The position numbers were made by a program, and so were the translations under genes. From Sepiola atlantica (Eukaryota; Mollusca; Cephalopoda; Sepiida; Sepiolidae), in assembly GCA_963556195.1 (NCBI GenBank), contig OY744531.1, forward strand, positions 48,979,200 to 49,043,199: a DNA stretch of 64,000 nt, written 5' to 3'. The notes under the pieces are model-generated. The model ran no database searches. It was not told the origin of the DNA and worked only from the letters and a program-made list of their open reading frames with translations. Below are positions 33,922 to 46,796 of this stretch, one piece after another; the stretch's first letter is position 1, and each line of letters opens with the position of its first letter.

Positions 33922-34174
33922 ATTTTTCTATATATACCTATATATTATATAAACCAGATCAAACTTGTTCATAATAAATGAGATAATCCTAGATATATTA
34001 TTAAATCAATAATCCTAATTACCTTTAATGATGAATCGAAGTTATCTACAAATAAATACATTTTTGAAAGACGATCACATTTTGTTGGTGTTAAATTGCA
34101 ACCAGGTACTCAGTACCTATTTACTTAAAATAATGTTTCATATCACGTTGTGAATACTGTACACACACACAAAA

Positions 34175-34199
34175 ATATATATATATATATATATATATG
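34175..34199. repeat. (CA)/(TA)n microsatellite followed by a G run
   Basis: acacac, then ta units, then gtgtgggggggg. Confidence 0.9.
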
Positions 34200-34394
34200 T
34201 GTGGGGGGGGTGTTTAAAAAATGTGTTACCTAAACATTTCTAAGTAAACTAAAATATTGCTAAGTTTCTAAGAAATTACATGACATGAATATTTTATAAA
34301 ATTAATGAAATATTACGCATTTCCAGGATATAACTTGATATTGTAGATTAGGATCAGCTCAATGGTTAACGCTTAATGTACAACAAAGCTTATT

Positions 34395-34397
<3 letters not shown>

Positions 34398-34470
<73 letters not shown>
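34398..34470. repeat. (TA)n microsatellite
   Basis: About 36 units. The adjoining minus-strand ORF (34682 to 34471) reads into the array. Its non-repeat part (ASKHFTIDSFYIKIDE and following) is of unknown origin. Confidence 0.9.
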
Positions 34471-34473
<3 letters not shown>

Positions 34474-35050
34474 TTGAAAACATCTGAGATTGATTGAAAA
34501 TCGTCGGCTATGAGACGATATCCTTTTTTGTTATTCCTGCATCTACAAATGTTTGAACCAAGAAAATCATTTTTTTGTTCATGTTGTTGATCTTTCTTGA
34601 GAAAATTGACTTCGTCTATTTTTATATAAAAGGAATCGATTGTAAAATGTTTTGAAGCAAATAAGAGCCCATCTATAACCAATCCTATCTTGTATTTTTA
34701 AGTTGTATTGATATCACGTGTTTATCCTGTCATTAAGGTTAATATGTAGCACCATTTCTATCCTTCCGGACTTTCTGATTTTGTTCTTGAACTTCTTGCG
34801 AATATTTAGATTGCAAGTTGCACGTTGTGGTTTATGAAAATCTGTGCTGAGAACGAAAGTCGTTGAATTTTCAAGTTTTTACTGTGTTAAAAAAGTGATA
34901 ATAAATTGAGTTTCTGAAACGTGTGTACACATAGATAATGTTATTAAATGTTGAAATTTAAAAAAAACTTTTTTAAGGGTAAAGTGTTTAATTTTTAACC
35001 TGATTACAAAGTATTAATGATGTCATAAATGTTGTATTATACTGAATTAC
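34471..35050. other. No recognisable feature
   Basis: Contains the unassigned non-repeat part of the minus-strand ORF just noted; otherwise nothing. Confidence 0.3.

Positions 35051-35107
<57 letters not shown>
35051..35107. repeat. (TA)n microsatellite
   Basis: About 25 units; family H copy 2 begins directly after. Confidence 0.95.
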
Positions 35108-35110
<3 letters not shown>

Positions 35111-35379
35111 TATTTCATGTATCCACATAAAATTTTATAAGGAGATATAATTTTTTATGTATCAATGTTCAGTATTTACTTCGACAGTGCTCGATACGTA
35201 AGTAGAGCTAGGTAGTAAGCTATGAAAATATATTCATGGCAATTAAGCTACACAGAGACTCCCGCGTTTCATCCTCGAGGCGAATGTTCAGGCTAACATT
35301 TTAGCCTGAGGATTCCCCCCGAGGATAAAACGCGGGAGCCTCTGTGTAGCTTAATTGTCATAAATATATTTTCATAGCT

Positions 35380-35383
<4 letters not shown>
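35108..35383 (+). repeat. Family H fold-back repeat, copy 2
   Basis: 35108-35270 is the inverse complement of 46574-46733 at high identity. 35214-35284 and 35311-35383 form a second, internal inverted repeat (agtaagctatgaaaata / tattttcatagcttact, with cccgcgttt / aaacgcggg). A central hairpin caggctaa/ttagcctg lies at 35289-35308. It looks like two element ends joined head to head between (TA)n arrays. Confidence 0.8.

Positions 35384-35431
<48 letters not shown>
35382..35431. repeat. (TA)n microsatellite
   Basis: About 24 units at the right end of the fold-back. Confidence 0.95.
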
Positions 35432-35433
<2 letters not shown>

Positions 35434-35653
35434 CATATTGTAATTTGAATTAATTACTTTGCGATTATACCTGTTCTGTACCTGAGACGGCATTAAACCT
35501 GGGCAGATTGAACCGGCTTCCTCCTAAATGGGGAATACTAAATTCGCAAGTTGCATGCATATCTCAACGTAAGTCTTGGTAGTTTTCTTTGCAGGGAGGT
35601 GTCGCGTTTCTCTCACATAGAACGCCTTGTATTCCCAAATGGTCACCCATCTA

Positions 35654-35811
35654 ATGGACGTAACTTGTGGGATTATAAAAACCTTTATGTGAATGTTATA
35701 TAATGATGGACGTAACTTGTGGGATTATAAAAAAACCTTCATGAGAATGTTATATAATGATGGACGTAACTTGTGGGATTATAAAAACCTTTATGAGAAT
35801 GTTATATGATA
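35654..35811. repeat. Three-copy tandem repeat, 52-54 bp
   Basis: atggacgtaacttgtggg starts at 35654, 35706 and 35760; the copies are nearly identical, each ending gaatgttatataatg. Confidence 0.95.
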
Positions 35812-35889
35812 GAGTGCGATGCTGTTTCCGGGAATCGAAACGTGACAAGTGACGAGACAATGTTTGGCCCTGGTTCAAAAGGTCATCCT

Positions 35890-36136
35890 GCACCTGTGTG
35901 GATCACGTGATATTACGTCACAGTTTTGATATGTGAGAAAATTGGAGTTTTAAGACCAGTTCGGACTTAGGAGGCGTAGAAGTCGGACGAAGGAATTAAG
36001 ATGTAGCCAAGCAGAACGGGAAATGTTTTCCCTAAGAAAGAATTATGGCGTACAAGATGTCCTTCTCCCCCCTGTCTCCTCAAATAACAAAGGACTGATT
36101 AAACAATAAGCCAGCTAAGAATTAACCACGATATTC
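35890..36136 (+). promoter_or_regulatory. Candidate promoter and 5' UTR exon
   Basis: Within 25 bp lie an E-box (cacgtg, near 35906) and a CRE-like ttacgtca (near 35914). The following 200 bp are the least AT-rich in the neighbourhood and lack repeats. They end in a consensus splice donor, attc|gtaagt, with the intron starting at 36137. This fits a first non-coding exon joined to the exon at 36341. It is inference from short motifs; no TATA or initiator is evident. Confidence 0.28.
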
Positions 36137-36147
36137 GTAAGTCTCCC

Positions 36148-36168
36148 CCTCTCTCTCTCTCTCTCTCG

Positions 36169-36229
<61 letters not shown>
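36148..36229. repeat. (CT)n microsatellite
   Basis: Interrupted ct units, lying in the proposed first intron. Confidence 0.95.
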
Positions 36230-36232
<3 letters not shown>

Positions 36233-36340
36233 AATAGAAAAACATCTCCACGGGCAATAGAAACTGACGCCGAATGAAAAGTAATTAAAATGAAAAGATT
36301 GTTGTCTTATGAAGCGGGTGAGAAAGGTCTTTTGTTACAG

Positions 36341-36426
36341 ACAACTCACGGAGATGGCCACTACAGTGCAGAGGCGAAGAAAGTACTCAACCACTAGACG
36401 ACAGAGCAAACCAAGAAGAAACGAAG
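36341..36426 (+). CDS. Candidate first coding exon
   Basis: Bounded by a strong acceptor (tcttttgttacag, AG at 36339-36340) and a donor (acgaag|gtatga). The exon is 86 bp. An ATG at 36354-36356 in good context (acggagATGG) opens a frame through the exon end: MATTVQRRRKYSTTRRQ, then SKPRRNE, leaving phase 1. The peptide is strongly basic. A gtaagt donor 204 bp upstream and promoter-like sites before it support a gene start. No downstream exon was recognised. The piece is short, so chance is a real alternative. Confidence 0.35.
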
Positions 36427-38236
36427 GTATGAATTATTAAGGGTCTATGCAACACTAGTACTGATCAAGGGTTAGTCGATTAACTTTGGTGATCAAACGA
36501 TGAACGGTGTGTACACGTGATTATGCTGTATTCAAAATTGTAGCCATAGTGCAATGCGCGTCTGCAAGAATAATGTTAGAAACGGTATTTCCTCCGTAAG
36601 GTTAGAGTACGCAAAGTGGTGGAACATTCCATTAAAAGTTATAAACTGGATTAATGGCTACGTGTTACAATATTGCGTCATTGATCAGATGTCGTCAGAG
36701 ACACGAAGTTGATAAGTCAAAGAAAATCTTTATCTTTTATTCTGACCGCGTGAGAGAGTGATTGTGCTTTCGGATAAAATTTCTCATTCTTCGATTAGGG
36801 GTGTGTTAAGGTTGCATGTATGTATACTATATACTGGAGAGGAAAAAAAACCTTGTTAAACCCCACTTGATTTTGTGGTCTCATTATTTACAACCACTGC
36901 TATTAATAAACACGCACAACGGTAGAACAACAACGAAAAAGAAGAGAAAGAACGAACTACCGCTATGTTATCTACAAAACGAGAGTTTAATCTGCCTACA
37001 TGATGAGTCGCCGTCTGGATGATTTGCTGAAATCAAAACATTGGGGTCATGTAGGGCTACAGAATGACCTATTAGTGAAAGAAAAGAATAATTTATGAAT
37101 TGTTGGTATTGATACTTTTGAAATTACTTTCTTATATAGTAAAACTATTGATTATATAGAGTAAGATTCTACAGTACAAGTAATAATGAATAACTCGGGA
37201 GAGTTACTTATTAAAACAAGCTTCTGGGAATATTGATACGAATAAGACTTACTATTAGGAATCTTATAATTGCAAGATAAAAAATGTACACCAACAGTGT
37301 CTTAAGGGTGTAATGTGATGTGTGTTGTTTTGATGAGCATTGATGCGAAAATATGCACAAATATTCGAATGTCTTAATAAAAATAATATCGTATCAAATT
37401 TGTTTAAAAAACGTTGGTAAAATATCTCGCTTTGGATAAATATCATAAACAATATTTTTCTTTTTTTAACTAAAGAAGATATAGAAATAATTTAAAGTGA
37501 TGTCACTGAAGAAAGTAGTCATTTCTGTCTTTGCGTGAGTGTGTCATTTATATTGATATTATAATTCTATCCCATTAAAATTAACTCTAAATGAAACATA
37601 TTTAGGAAATGTTAGCTATTTTTTTTTTTGCTTCATTTTATACACATAGTACAATTTTTGTTATGGATATCGCTCCAGACAAGGCATGAAGCCACTTGAT
37701 GTAAGGAGCTAACAAAGAAAATAGTACTTCAAAATCAAAACTAACCAATGATAAGTGTTATATAAATAGATTCCGACCCATAAAAAGCAATTATTACCCC
37801 TTTGTCAAAAACATCGCTCATAAAATGTGAGGACTAAAGGACAAAATAGGGGAAGCGAGAGTTACCAGCTTTTAGAACCAGGCACACAATCACTGTAAAA
37901 GAAAAATACTTTTGTGACAGTTATGCTACCAAGATAGAAAATTGATATGTTTCGATCTGTTTCAATGAAAAAGACAGCACTAAACTAGCTAAAGGCCAAC
38001 TGACTGCAGTTACAGCGATATTTCTACAAATGACAACAATAGAGAAACGTGTCACAGTAAGCGGAATCTATAAATATTAAAATTAGTTTTGGCAAATCGA
38101 TGTTGCTTTTAGTGCGCGTGCTTAATATTGGACGAGTATAAGTTTTGTAAATTGAGAATAAGTATGGGTCATCAAGTAAACCTTGATGTCAGCTTGACCT
38201 TCTGTAGACCAGTGGCGGACGTGACATCACACGTCT
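36427..38236. other. No recognisable feature
   Basis: AT-rich, several chance ORFs under 70 codons, no repeat family recognised. If the exon candidate is real, this is intron. Confidence 0.4.
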
Positions 38237-38463
38237 AAAGGAGGGGGAGTGATAAGAGTACGGGCAGTCGATTGAAAGTCTCGGAAAGAACCGGACGGGT
38301 AGAGATGACTTAAGATCAACAATGAACTAAGGGGACCTAAATATCCGTCGCTCAGAATGCACCCTCTCTGCCGCTGGCAGAAGAGAAGGCAACGTCAACA
38401 TCTCAATAAAAGATATTTTCTTTAAATTCATGATTTCTTCGGTTTTTGTGTTGCTGTGAAACA
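38237..38463 (+). mobile_element. LTR-like remnant preceded by a polypurine tract
   Basis: aaaggagggggag (38237-38249) looks like a polypurine primer. It is followed at once by TG (38250) and about 214 bp later by CA (38462-38463). aataaa lies near 38406, within a plausible R region. The TG...CA limits, tract and poly(A) signal together resemble the 3' end of an LTR retrotransposon. No second LTR or coding region was found, so this is weak. Confidence 0.35.
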
Positions 38464-38652
38464 TTCATTGCAGGTGCATCAATCACGGATGAGTGGACAA
38501 CACTAAACGGACTAGTGGATTACCCTAGATAGGAAATAATTGTGCTAGTATGATTTGTGATTGCATTGATAACAACACATTTATTTTATTCGGTTGTGAC
38601 TTGTGAGACATTAGACCTCCCTTCGGAGTGGAGGTAATGTAACAATCGTCGT

Positions 38653-38680
38653 AATAAAACCGGTGTTAACCGGTTTTATT
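38653..38680. repeat. Short perfect palindrome
   Basis: aataaaaccggt and accggttttatt form 12-bp arms around gtta. Confidence 0.85.
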
Positions 38681-38694
38681 AAATCGGTTTCGAG

Positions 38695-38810
38695 CTCGTT
38701 CAGTGACAGGTACTCCTGCCAGTTCTCAATAAATTCGATCTTGTATTGCGCTGATGCTTCCTGACGATGATGCTAAATATAGAACTCAAAACCGATGACC
38801 CACATTGCGC
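38695..38810 (+). repeat. Dispersed repeat family J, copy 1
   Basis: ttgcgctgatg, gctaaatatagaactcaaa and cgatgac recur in order at 39655-39745. Confidence 0.5.
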
Positions 38811-38869
38811 AATATTAAAGTGTCGTATCTGTTCTGCTCTGTCCTCGGTCTATGAAACAAAACTTCAGC

Positions 38870-38990
38870 AATATTTATTTGTATCCCAATCCAGCGTCCT
38901 CCTTATTGGCTAGCTCGATTTCCTCACATTAAAAAGCGACCTGGTGTCTAAATCTGTCCTCATGTAAATAGGGGCTAGCGACGGTCAGCC
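38870..38990 (+). repeat. Dispersed repeat family A, copy 3
   Basis: ttgtatcccaatccagcg, cacattaaaaagcgacc and gtctaaatctgtcc blocks as in the other copies. Confidence 0.55.
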
Positions 38991-39464
38991 TGGTAAGTAC
39001 CAAAGATGAGTGACTATTTCGGAATACCAGATGGCGTATTAGTGGGTCCCCCCCACGTGTGAGTTTGTTCTTTTCTTTGTTGTTTTGTTTGGTTTCACCC
39101 AAAAATAAACCACTGTATAATGTAGGTTTTTTCAAGACACTTTAATCCAAGAATTCTTTTCCCTTTTGTGAAATTTTCTGATGATTTTGTAATGTTGCAG
39201 AGACGATATTAACATAAAATGTTGTTTGGCACAAGACAAATTAAACGGACCGTAAAAAATATATATGTTATGTTTTTTGGAAATGTGAAAAAATAAAAAT
39301 AAGAATAATAAAATAAAAACATGGTTATTGGAATATAATATGAACCTGACTTATATTTGCTCTGTTGTCACTAATTGACAATCATCGAGCTGAATCTTTT
39401 AAGGAGACTGCAAATTAAAAGGGCACTGATAGTATATGATAATACATATATTGTCATTAATTAA

Positions 39465-39467
<3 letters not shown>
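38991..39467. other. No recognisable feature
   Basis: AT-rich, nothing assigned. Confidence 0.4.
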
Positions 39468-39533
<66 letters not shown>

Positions 39534-39553
39534 AGAGAGAGAGAGAGAGAGAC
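39468..39553. repeat. (TA)n-(GA)n microsatellite
   Basis: ta to 39531, then ga. Confidence 0.95.
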
Positions 39554-39654
39554 TGAGGATCGCCTGTGAATTAAATATTTCCTAGATACCGCACCAAGTA
39601 GCAGGTATCGGAATATGCCGTAAAACCCAACAATATACCGACCAGAATGCATTC

Positions 39655-39745
39655 TGAACCCGTCCTGTTATCGAGTAGTGCATTGCGCCTGTTTTGAGGA
39701 TGTTGCTAAATATAGAACTGAAAGGGATGACATGAACCATCGAGT
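39655..39745 (+). repeat. Dispersed repeat family J, copy 2
   Basis: Diverged match to 38695-38810 around gctaaatatagaactgaaa and gatgac. Confidence 0.5.
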
Positions 39746-40027
39746 TCTATTCAACTTTGATGGCGATTTGTTTCCTTGCCTTCTTTAACGTCAGTAAGGC
39801 TTTTTAGTTTGATATTTCACATTGGGCTTTTGTCATTATCATCAAGGCAAACATGAAGTTAATCCATTTTATTCTCCGTTTGACATTTGCAAAATAGATT
39901 TATTTGCCGACATTCAACATAAAATGCATTTTGATTGAACAAGACATGTGTAACATTAAAAGCGGATGCAACCAAAAAGAAACCAAATTGAAACAAAATG
40001 AAAAGTGAAAGGCAGACGTCATTTCCG

Positions 40028-40063
40028 GTTGTTGTTGTTGTTGCTGTTGTTGTTGTTGTTGTT
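40028..40063. repeat. (GTT)n microsatellite
   Basis: About 12 gtt units with one gct. Confidence 0.95.
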
Positions 40064-40469
40064 ATTTTTTCGTATTCCTAATGTTGTCCATTAAAATGTG
40101 CGATGGGACAGCAAAGAATGAAGCAGTTAATGGTTTGAATAAAAAGCGATTTTGATCAACGGCGCTAAAAAGCACTCGTCTAAATCGAGAATTTTCAAGA
40201 ATTGTAGGGAAAAAGCCATTTTCTAAGGTAAAACGTTATCAAAAGCATATAAAATCTCAATGATAGTCACACCAGAAATGCAATGGAAATAAGTATAACA
40301 GTTTCAGCTTAGAATAAAACTTCAGAGAATAACTGACATCGTTTAAACAATAATTTCCGGATTTTATTTCTGGCTATTACCCGTTGAGTTCTCATGTTAC
40401 TCTTAAAGATTCACTATTACGAAGTCTCGTCTCTTAGTATTAGTAATACTAAGAATATATACTGTAATG

Positions 40470-40585
40470 TGCTTGGATTGGCTAATACAGTAATTAGCAT
40501 AAGCCTAGCTTTATTGCCTATCAGTGGCCGATATACAATAATCCGGCATTTTTTTTTCGTGCTACTTTTAATATCATAACAAAAT
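40470..40585 (+). repeat. Dispersed repeat family I, copy 1
   Basis: ggctaatacagtaattag, atacaataatccggc, ttttcgtgctac and atcataacaa recur at 41345-41470 in the same order, about 876 bp away. Confidence 0.7.
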
Positions 40586-41054
40586 GGCGTCCCGATAGGA
40601 TCCCCTAGTAATATTGAAGAACCTGAACTTGTAGAGGTTTGGATACAATGATTCGAAGCGCATGCTAGAAAAAAGAAGGTACGAGACAGCAATGTACCTG
40701 AATAACAGCACTACATTAGGCTACCACAGTATGTAAACACTATAAGGAATATTTGGTGTATCCCATATAAAACACCCCCATACAAACCGCAATCAAATTG
40801 AATTGCAGAACGAATTGTACAAACAATAAAAATGAAATTGAAAGCATTTTTCTCGGCAAGAGAAGATTGAAACTTTCCTATCCATACTTATATTGAGTTA
40901 GAGAAAAATTCCACATGCAGGTAGATTATAAAGTATGTATGCATTAATAGATAGACAGATTAGAGTCTCATTCAGCTAATGAAAACATGTGGTACAAAAG
41001 AAAGAAATAAGCTGAACCTGAAAGAGAGAATTTCATGTTTCTGAATTTTTGAGA

Positions 41055-41300
41055 TGGGTATTGATCAAATTATCAATAATTTGGATGATTAGGACTACTG
41101 TTCTCATCTTGAGTGTTATCATCACAACGTTTCGGCCGCTGTAACCTCCGACCTTTTTCATGTGTAATTGTGAATTACTGATAAAACGAGAGCATGTTAC
41201 CCTCGTGAATTAAATAAAGAGTTCCATTCGAAATTCTGTCCATATTCTCGAGTTCGACAGAAATATTCTCGAGTTCGAAACAATAGAGAAAAAGCCATAG
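41055..41300. repeat. Dispersed fold-back family C, copy 2
   Basis: ggactactgttctcatcttg, cacaacgtttcggccgc, gtaacctccgacc and attctcgagttcga as in 51916-52210; partial and diverged. Confidence 0.6.
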
Positions 41301-41344
41301 ATCCAGACATGGTGTAAAAGCCATAAGATTCCGGGAGATTTAAT

Positions 41345-41470
41345 ATTGTTGGCCCGGCTAATACAGTAATTAGAATCAAACAAACATATATATAAGCCGG
41401 TATACAATAATTCAGCACCCTCTTTTCGTACTGCTACGTGAGGAACGTTATTTGAACATCATAACAGATA
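41345..41470 (+). repeat. Dispersed repeat family I, copy 2
   Basis: Second copy of 40470-40585. Confidence 0.7.
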
Positions 41471-44117
<2,647 letters not shown>

Positions 44118-44662
44118 CTAAAGAAGCTTTGAGTCATTTTAAATACGGAACAAAAATGCAGTTTAAATTCCCAGGGATACTAACTAAAGCCAAAATATCG
44201 CAGACTTAACACTTGCATAAGCCGACTTACTGCTGGAAAATTTACAAATACGAAAAGTATATAAAAGTGAAAACAAAAAAAAAACAGGGGACCTTTACTT
44301 GAATTGTTAAATATTAAACGGGGATCATCAGCTGTTTACCATGTGACTGTTTCGGAGATTTAAAAACAGAACAGTTTTAAAATTCATGTCTCTCTAATAG
44401 TACTAATCAAATGACCACTTCCCCAACAACTAAATGTAGAAACAATTCAATTTTCATTTGATTAATACATATATATATTTATTTATATATCTTAAATCTG
44501 TACAAAAAATACAAAATAAGATGTGGCACAAGGCCAAAAAGGGGTATGGGGGGAGAGTGGGGGTCGGTGGTCGTCCACTTGGTCTAAAAGCCTTAGAAAC
44601 TAGTTTCAGTTACCACAATACCACATTCACTCTATGGACTTAAGCTACTTTAAATATCCAAC
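44118..44662. other. Mostly unassigned; short family B piece
   Basis: 44517-44560 (agatgtggcacaaggcc) is a fragment of repeat family B. Nothing else recognised. Confidence 0.35.
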
Positions 44663-44685
44663 ATATATATATATATATATATATA
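44663..44685. repeat. Short (TA)n
   Basis: About 11 units. Confidence 0.85.
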
Positions 44686-44779
44686 AGCAAAATAATAATA
44701 TTAATAATAAAAGATAACACTTAAGACTACAATGTGATATCGTAATTTGCATATTAAAAAAATATATACTTTACTATAA

Positions 44780-44812
44780 CAATAATAATAATAATAATAA
44801 TAATAATAATTA

Positions 44813-44850
<38 letters not shown>
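44780..44850. repeat. Self-complementary (AAT)n/(ATT)n microsatellite
   Basis: aat units to about 44811, a tatc spacer, then att units to 44850: the halves are inverse complements and can fold into a hairpin of about 30 bp. Confidence 0.95.
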
Positions 44851-44895
44851 CTATTAAAACACTACACTCAAGAACCATTGTACGATATGGTAGTT

Positions 44896-44897
<2 letters not shown>

Positions 44898-44953
<56 letters not shown>
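44898..44953. repeat. (TA)n microsatellite at the 3' edge of a Penelope copy
   Basis: About 28 units, ending at aatgattt, the 3' terminus of the minus-strand Penelope element. Confidence 0.95.
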
Positions 44954-44954
<1 letters not shown>

Positions 44955-44955
<1 letters not shown>

Positions 44956-46290
44956 GATTTTTGGGGGAGTATGAAATTTTATTATAGCAAGCATGAAGGG
45001 AGGACGAATTCTATCGTTCATTATTAAAAGTTAATAAAGAGAAAAAATGCCAGCCGACCGGTTTCGCCCTCTTTTAACAAAGGCTGTATCGAGGGATTTA
45101 AAAAAAACGAGGGATTTTTTTAAAAAACGAGTTGAAAAGAGAGAGTAAAGAAAAGAAAATAGCGTTATGTTATATGTACAATGGAGGATTAATCTTAGAG
45201 ACTGATCACATCTACTCTCAATAGACATTCCTTTGCTTGCAAAGGGAGGGACGTTTAAAACAAACGTGGATCGTCTCCAAGATTTTTAGATGGTATATCG
45301 AGTGAGCATGACTGAGAATGGTGAAGGAGTCCATTCTAAAATTCCTAGCGCACGGCGGGTTTTTAAGTAAATGTCTGTAATGGAAGACCCGTATGTATTA
45401 TTTTGAACGTCCGTTGACCGGAAGATTCCCTTCCTGATCCTACTCGGAACGTGCTGTTTGACTCTACTATCCAATCTTAACGTCGTCCTACCCCCGTAGT
45501 CAGCACTGCAACTACATTTAAAATCATAAATTACATTATTTTTATGGTAGCGGGGGGGGGGGTAGAACGTCTTTACGAGAGGACGCCAATAAAGGTTTTG
45601 TAGAAAACACAACACGCACATTCGAAGAAAAATAACAATTTTCAACTGCTGAGCTGATTTGCTTGCCGAATTTCTCACTTGCTGTGCTAACCAAGGTAAA
45701 CGAATGTAAATTGGACATTTAGTCACCCTATTTGGTTTTATTTCTGAAAAAGTACCTTTTTTCATTTGGGTGACTGCCCTAATCACATCAAGGGGATAGC
45801 CGTTATGTGACAAAGTATTAGTTATAGTTTTAATTTCTTCGACCAATTTTGATTTTGAACAAATCATAAGGGATCTGTGTGTTAATGTCCAAATCAAGTT
45901 TACCTTTCGTTTTTTCGGACAAAATGAATCCCAGCGAGTATATAATCCTGTAAACGTAGGTTTACGGTAAATTGATGTAAGGTAACTCGATGGGGTTTTT
46001 GTTACCAATACATCGAGGAAAGCTAAAGTGGAATTACGCTTTCATTCATAGTTATATATTAATGCGGGATGCATTTTATTGAGTAAAGAGAAGAATGTAT
46101 TTGCCTCCGTTTTATTATTAAAAAGGCAAAATGTATCGTCTACATATCGAAAGTAGACTAAAGGTTTAGTGGGTCCAGATAATAAAGCCTTCTCAAAAAT
46201 GGGTGAATTTATTTTATTTATCGTTAGTCTAAGATTAACGATAAATAAATAAGAAAAAAACAAAACTAAACAAAAACTTAACAATTTAAA
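44955..46290 (-). pseudogene. 5'-truncated Penelope-like retroelement (reverse transcriptase + GIY-YIG)
   Basis: From about 46210 the minus strand encodes a reverse transcriptase palm: FEKALLSGPTKPLVYFRY and the catalytic YVDD (46146-46135), then LFNNKTEANTFFSLL. A TGA at 46044-46042 breaks the frame. The same frame resumes with STLAFLDVLVTKTPS and TSIYRKPTFTGLYTRWDS, the RT thumb pattern of Penelope-like elements, and continues to a degenerate GIY-YIG domain (NNVIYDFKCSCSADYGGRT, then RVKQHVPSRI) ending at 45286. YIG appears as YGG. The 3' UTR (cgaaaccggtcggctgg at 45056-45067 region, inverted) ends at a (TA)n array. The fingers and 5' part are missing; the join at 46210-46254 contains a small hairpin. 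Penelope elements are retroelements that move by target-primed reverse transcription. Confidence 0.85.
46213..46254. repeat. Hairpin at the 5' truncation of the Penelope copy
   Basis: tttatttatcgttagtct and its near-complement agattaacgataaataa meet at 46231-46234. Confidence 0.75.
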
Positions 46291-46454
46291 AATTAAAACC
46301 TCAAATTGAAATACAAGAAACCATGTGTTTAAATAAATTCACCCATTATATTGACACAACAAAGGAAACAGGATGTAGGCAAATCTATAGAAAAGAGAAC
46401 AATAGAACAGGATATAGGAAGTAACACCAACAAGACCTTTGTTCGCGGGAAGGC

Positions 46455-46520
46455 CAATGATTGGCTGAGAGAACAACAAAGAATCTGATTGGTTAACTAG
46501 CTAGCCGTGTATATAAAACA
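46455..46520 (+). promoter_or_regulatory. Promoter-like block (two CCAAT boxes and TATA)
   Basis: gattggct (about 46462) and gattggtt (about 46490) are reverse CCAAT boxes; gtatataaaac (46509-46519) is a TATA box. A start would fall near 46540, at the beginning of the family H segment. It points away from the minus-strand Penelope body, which fits an inverted terminal repeat of such an element. Confidence 0.35.
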
Positions 46521-46539
46521 TCCGGCAAAAATAACTCCA

Positions 46540-46728
46540 TGCATTTTAGCATGAAGAAGCCCGGGGATGAAGCGCGGGAGATTCTGTGTAGCTTAATTGC
46601 CATAAATATATTTTCATAGCTTACTATCTTGCTCTACTTACGTATCGAGAACTGTTGATATAAATATTGAAAATTGATACATAAAAAATTATATCTCCTT
46701 ATAAAATTTTATGTGGATACATGAAATA

Positions 46729-46733
<5 letters not shown>
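46540..46733 (-). repeat. Family H repeat, copy 3
   Basis: gatgaagcgcgggag, tgtgtagcttaattgccat and attatatctccttataaaa through gaaatactaat are the inverse of 35108-35270. It ends in (TA)n. Confidence 0.8.
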
Positions 46734-46790
<57 letters not shown>

Positions 46791-46796
46791 TATATG
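46732..46796. repeat. (TA)n microsatellite
   Basis: About 28 units, ending tatagatatatg. Confidence 0.95.
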
